From Streptomyces sp. NBC_01471 (GTDB lineage: Bacteria > Actinomycetota > Actinomycetes > Streptomycetales > Streptomycetaceae): a stretch of 64,000 bases of DNA. A program made the position numbers and the translations under genes. The notes under the pieces are model-generated. The model saw only the letters and a program-made list of their open reading frames with translations. It ran no database searches and had not been told where the DNA came from. Where the stretch lies: contig NZ_CP109451.1 of NCBI RefSeq assembly GCF_041438865.1, positions 490,738 through 554,737 of the forward strand, written 5' to 3'. Within the stretch, counting starts at the first letter, position 1. The number at the start of each line of letters is the position of its first letter. Of the stretch, positions 61,612-64,000 are shown piece by piece.

Positions 61612-63187
61612 TTCTGCGGCCCCACCCTGAGAACGAACTCGATCCCCTTGACATTATGTCAAGCGCCCATTGCTTCAGGGCATACAGAGTTTCCTCGTCG
61701 GACATGTACCACACGATGGGCGTCCCTTTCGCTGCCGCGACCTGTTTCACTATTGCCTTAGTCTCCTTCGTGGGAAACACCAGTTTCCCATCCGCGCGGA
61801 TCATCGACGCGGAGTAGTGCAGGTTCTTAGCGTCTATGAGAGTTCCGTTCTGGAAGCCGTCAAACTTAACGAAACCGCTCGGTGTGTCTGCAGCGACCTT
61901 GTACGAGATGCCTGACGGGACCCCGTTCGTCACCAACTGCTCGTAGGCACGGTCGGCATCGGCCATGGACTCCGTCGCAGGCATCCACCGACCCGGGCCA
62001 CCCAGGACCAGCCACGCACAGTAGCCTCCTCCGCCACCTGCTGCCCTGATGGCGTTTGTGAGGGCGGCGGTGGTGACCGTCCCCTTGGCGCACGCCCTTT
62101 CTAGCTCCGGGATCGCCTTCGCACCGATCCCGGCGACAGCTTCGTCCGAGAGGTGGAGTGTGCGAAGGGCATTCCACGCCTCGGTGAAGCCGATACCGGT
62201 CCTGACAGACGCGTCGAGGGCCGTGACGGCGCGGGCGATCGGGGAGAGCAGCCCTTCTACCGGGACATACGTGGCGAGGCTCCAGGCGCAGGCGGTCTTG
62301 CTGCCGTGCCAGCAGTCCATCAGGTCTTCGGCGAAGAAGGAGAACAGGATCGATCCGGCCACATCACCGAAGAGGCTCTGCCATCCGGCGCGGACGATGT
62401 CCTTGCCGGAGAATGTGTGAGTCCAGCCGTCGATCTTGATGTTCTTCAGCGTCGACCGCTGGAGGAACGTCCATGCCGATTTCGGGCATCCGGCGGCTGT
62501 GGCCTGGGCCTGGCCGTCGGTGCACAGGTAGAAGTCAGCCTCGTAGGTGACGACCAGGTCGTACACAGCGTTACAGTCCTGGAAGCCGGCCTCCGGCATC
62601 CCCGGGCACGTGCCGATCTGTTTGGAGCTGACGATCTCGACGGTGGACTCGTCTGGAACGGCGAACACACTGGGAATGCCCGTACCGGAACCCTCGGAGC
62701 GGCCCTTGCCAGCCTCCGCTTTTTCGGTCCTGTCGGCTGCTGCTTGGGCGTCCTTGGCGTATTTGTCGGCGTCCTTCGCGGCCTGTTCGGCTTCGGTCGT
62801 TGCGGTGTCGGCGCGGTCGGCCGCTGCGCGTGCGTCCGTCGCGTCCTGTTCTGCGAGGGTGGCGGCGGTGCGTGCCGCGGAGGCGTCGAGTGCTGCTTGG
62901 TCGGCGGAGTCGCGGGCGTCCTTGGCGTAGCTCTCGGCCCGGCCTGCCGCCGTGTCGGCGGCTGCTGCGCCGGCGGTGGCTTTGCTGTCGTAGGTGATGG
63001 TGCGGGCCAGTGATGCGGTGGCCTTGGATGCTGCGGTAGCGGCGTCGGCTGCGTAGCCGAGGGCCTCCTTGGCGTAGGTGCGGGCGTCGGCCGCGTATCC
63101 GGCGGCGTTGGCGGCGGACTGGTAGGCGGCCTTGGTGTCATCCGCCGCCTTGTCGGCGAGGGCTTTGGCGGTGGCGGCTTCCTCCAC
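61586..63187 (-). CDS. 5'-truncated polymorphic toxin, Tox-REase-5-like C-terminus
   Basis: 533 residues from GTG 63187. Residues 1-165 are an Ala-rich helical coiled-coil repeat region (AAYQSAANAAGYAADARTYAKEAL, QAAKDADKYAKDAQAAADRTEKAEAGKG). A middle domain has paired cysteines (QIGTCPGMPEAGFQDCNAVYDL). The last ~97 residues carry a restriction-endonuclease-fold signature: FVKFDGFQNGTLIDAK (Asp443, Asp452, Lys454) and IVKQVAAAKGTPIVWYMSD. The true N-terminus, normally with a signal or export domain, is missing, since the coiled-coil frame continues upstream only to ~63240. A two-base insertion near 61650 changes the last ~15 residues. Confidence 0.75.
   Translation of the reverse strand: MEEAATAKALADKAADDTKAAYQSAANAAGYAADARTYAKEALGYAADAATAASKATASLARTITYDSKATAGAAAADTAAGRAESYAKDARDSADQAALDASAARTAATLAEQDATDARAAADRADTATTEAEQAAKDADKYAKDAQAAADRTEKAEAGKGRSEGSGTGIPSVFAVPDESTVEIVSSKQIGTCPGMPEAGFQDCNAVYDLVVTYEADFYLCTDGQAQATAAGCPKSAWTFLQRSTLKNIKIDGWTHTFSGKDIVRAGWQSLFGDVAGSILFSFFAEDLMDCWHGSKTACAWSLATYVPVEGLLSPIARAVTALDASVRTGIGFTEAWNALRTLHLSDEAVAGIGAKAIPELERACAKGTVTTAALTNAIRAAGGGGGYCAWLVLGGPGRWMPATESMADADRAYEQLVTNGVPSGISYKVAADTPSGFVKFDGFQNGTLIDAKNLHYSASMIRADGKLVFPTKETKAIVKQVAAAKGTPIVWYMSDEETLYALKQWALDIMSRGSSSFSGWGRRSELRSKPL
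61647..61663. repeat. 17-bp palindrome at the toxin 3' frameshift
   Basis: CTTGACAT-T-ATGTCAAG, perfect 8-bp arms, exactly where the toxin frame appears to carry two extra bases. Confidence 0.7.
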
Positions 63188-63240
63188 CGCGTTCTTGGCA
63201 TGGGCGTTGGCGACGGCCTTCTGGTGCCGTACCTGACTGA

Positions 63241-63859
63241 CTTCGCCGGAGACTTCCGCTTACGCCCGCCACTGCCAGCCCGGTCCGATCCGAAGCGGCA
63301 TACATAACGCAAACTATCTGTAACGCCCCAAGTGCAGTGGTATGACGGCTGCCTGGGTCCCAGCTTCGAGGCTGTCAGCTACCAGCAGTGGCTGTGCTCG
63401 ACTGTGTGGTCGCCCACTTGCGGGTCTGAGTAATGGGTGGCGTTGGGGTTGTAGCAGGTGTTGTCGGATAGCCGTGGGTGTCTGGCCTGGGGGTTGGCTG
63501 GTGATGTCATCGAGATGATGCGTTGTTGGTGACTCCACCGTGTGTCTGTCCTGGACGGCGTGGTGCAGATCGGACCTGGCCTGTCGTCACGTCGTCCCGC
63601 TTCGGTAGGGAATAGTCAGTGGACTAGACCACTTGATGGTATATCAAGTGTGCTCATCGCGGCTTCGCTGCCCGGTCGAGGGGAGTCTTGTCTCGGGTAT
63701 AGATCGACTGCATAATGTGACGGTAGGGTAGTTGAAGAGCGGCCACGGAGTGGACGCCGGCCAACACCGGCAACCTGCACCCATGGAGACGAGGCCACTG
63801 AAACCCCCAACTCCCCACACAAACACACCTCCTGAGCCACCGTCACACATAGCCAGCCA
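63241..63859. other. Subtelomeric gene-free stretch
   Basis: About 620 bases between the toxin remnant and the telomere hairpins. A short relic that could be a transposase tail (IGPGWQWRA) lies near 63245-63290. No frame on either strand looks coding. Confidence 0.5.
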
Positions 63860-64000
63860 GGTTCGGCCGGAGGCCGGACCTTTCGGGCCGGAGGCCCGGT
63901 GTCACCGAAGGTGACAACGCTTCAAGCGCCGAAGGCGCCAAGGGCGCGGAGCGCCCGGCATCTTTGACGGCCCGTAGGGCCGTCGCGTCGTGTCTCCGGG
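63860..64000 (+). other. Streptomyces-type telomere: six GNA-loop hairpins
   Basis: Six consecutive short hairpins with three-base loops: 63860-63880 (9 bp, one G-T pair, loop GGA), 63884-63898 (6 bp, GGA), 63900-63916 (7 bp, GAA), 63926-63938 (5 bp, GAA), 63942-63956 (6 bp, GGA) and 63966-63984 (8 bp, GTA). The sequence ends ...GTGTCTCCGGG; its complement begins CCCGG as many Streptomyces ends do. On this plus strand the hairpins form the 3' overhang folded during Tpg-primed end patching. The replicon end is at or very close to 64000. Confidence 0.82.

Noticed and set aside
1..64000. CRISPR arrays, tRNA and rRNA genes
   Set aside because: No regular spaced repeats of CRISPR type and no cloverleaf or rRNA signatures were seen; the short repeats present are origin, partition or low-complexity repeats.

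Overview
The window looks like the right-hand end of a Streptomyces linear replicon, most likely a large linear plasmid, although a chromosome arm cannot be excluded. Coding regions are GC-rich with GTG starts. Genus-typical families are present: an AfsA-type gamma-butyrolactone (GBL) synthase, ArpA-type receptors, and the telomere proteins Tap and Tpg. The last 141 bases fold as a run of six short hairpins with GNA loops, the signature of a Streptomyces telomere.

Layout. (1) 0-8.3 kb is a GBL signalling module: a ketosynthase-III-like gene, two TetR receptors, an orphan histidine kinase, an NmrA-type reductase and an AfsA homologue. It carries six copies of the ARE operator that GBL receptors bind. 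A flavin monooxygenase follows at 8.4-9.9 kb. (2) 11-15.6 kb holds two ParA-type operons, parA1 with a basic partner gene and parA2-parB. They share eight copies of one palindrome (CAAAACGGCGTTTTG core), three of them inside the parB reading frame. This looks like the segregation system. (3) 16-17.5 kb is a divergent quinone oxidoreductase/TetR pair. (4) 17.7-21 kb is a replication module: a field of GGGACTGAA repeats in both orientations, then overlapping primase-polymerase and D5/P4-type helicase genes. (5) 21-28.6 kb holds accessory genes, including a Fic-like toxin-antitoxin pair, a DHA2 exporter, an ABC exporter and a PBP-fold protein. (6) 28.8-33.1 kb is a decaying terpene locus with class II and class I cyclases, both broken, and a condensation-fold acyltransferase. 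(7) 33.6-35.7 kb is the tap-tpg operon for telomere end-patching. (8) 35.8-42.9 kb carries small metabolic and regulatory genes and a secreted protease.

(9) From 43 kb to the end the DNA is a patchwork. It contains IS630, IS21 and IS701-type remnants, a cut folP, a group II intron reverse transcriptase with a stop codon, and fragments of P450, Nudix, carotenoid oxygenase and lectin-like genes, several of them joined directly to unrelated pieces. Intact genes persist among them: a fatty-acid-binding-protein homologue at 52.8 kb, a StiP-type/MDR dehydrogenase operon divergent from a gluconokinase at 53.5-56.3 kb, and a 5'-truncated polymorphic toxin with a candidate immunity gene at 61.2-63.2 kb. 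The telomere-like hairpins close the window.

How the parts fit: prim-pol/helicase plus repeats would initiate replication internally, Tap/Tpg would finish the ends at the hairpin telomere, and ParA/ParB with the palindromes would segregate the replicon. The GBL module provides population-density control. All assignments come from reading the sequence and recalled family signatures; no database search was run.
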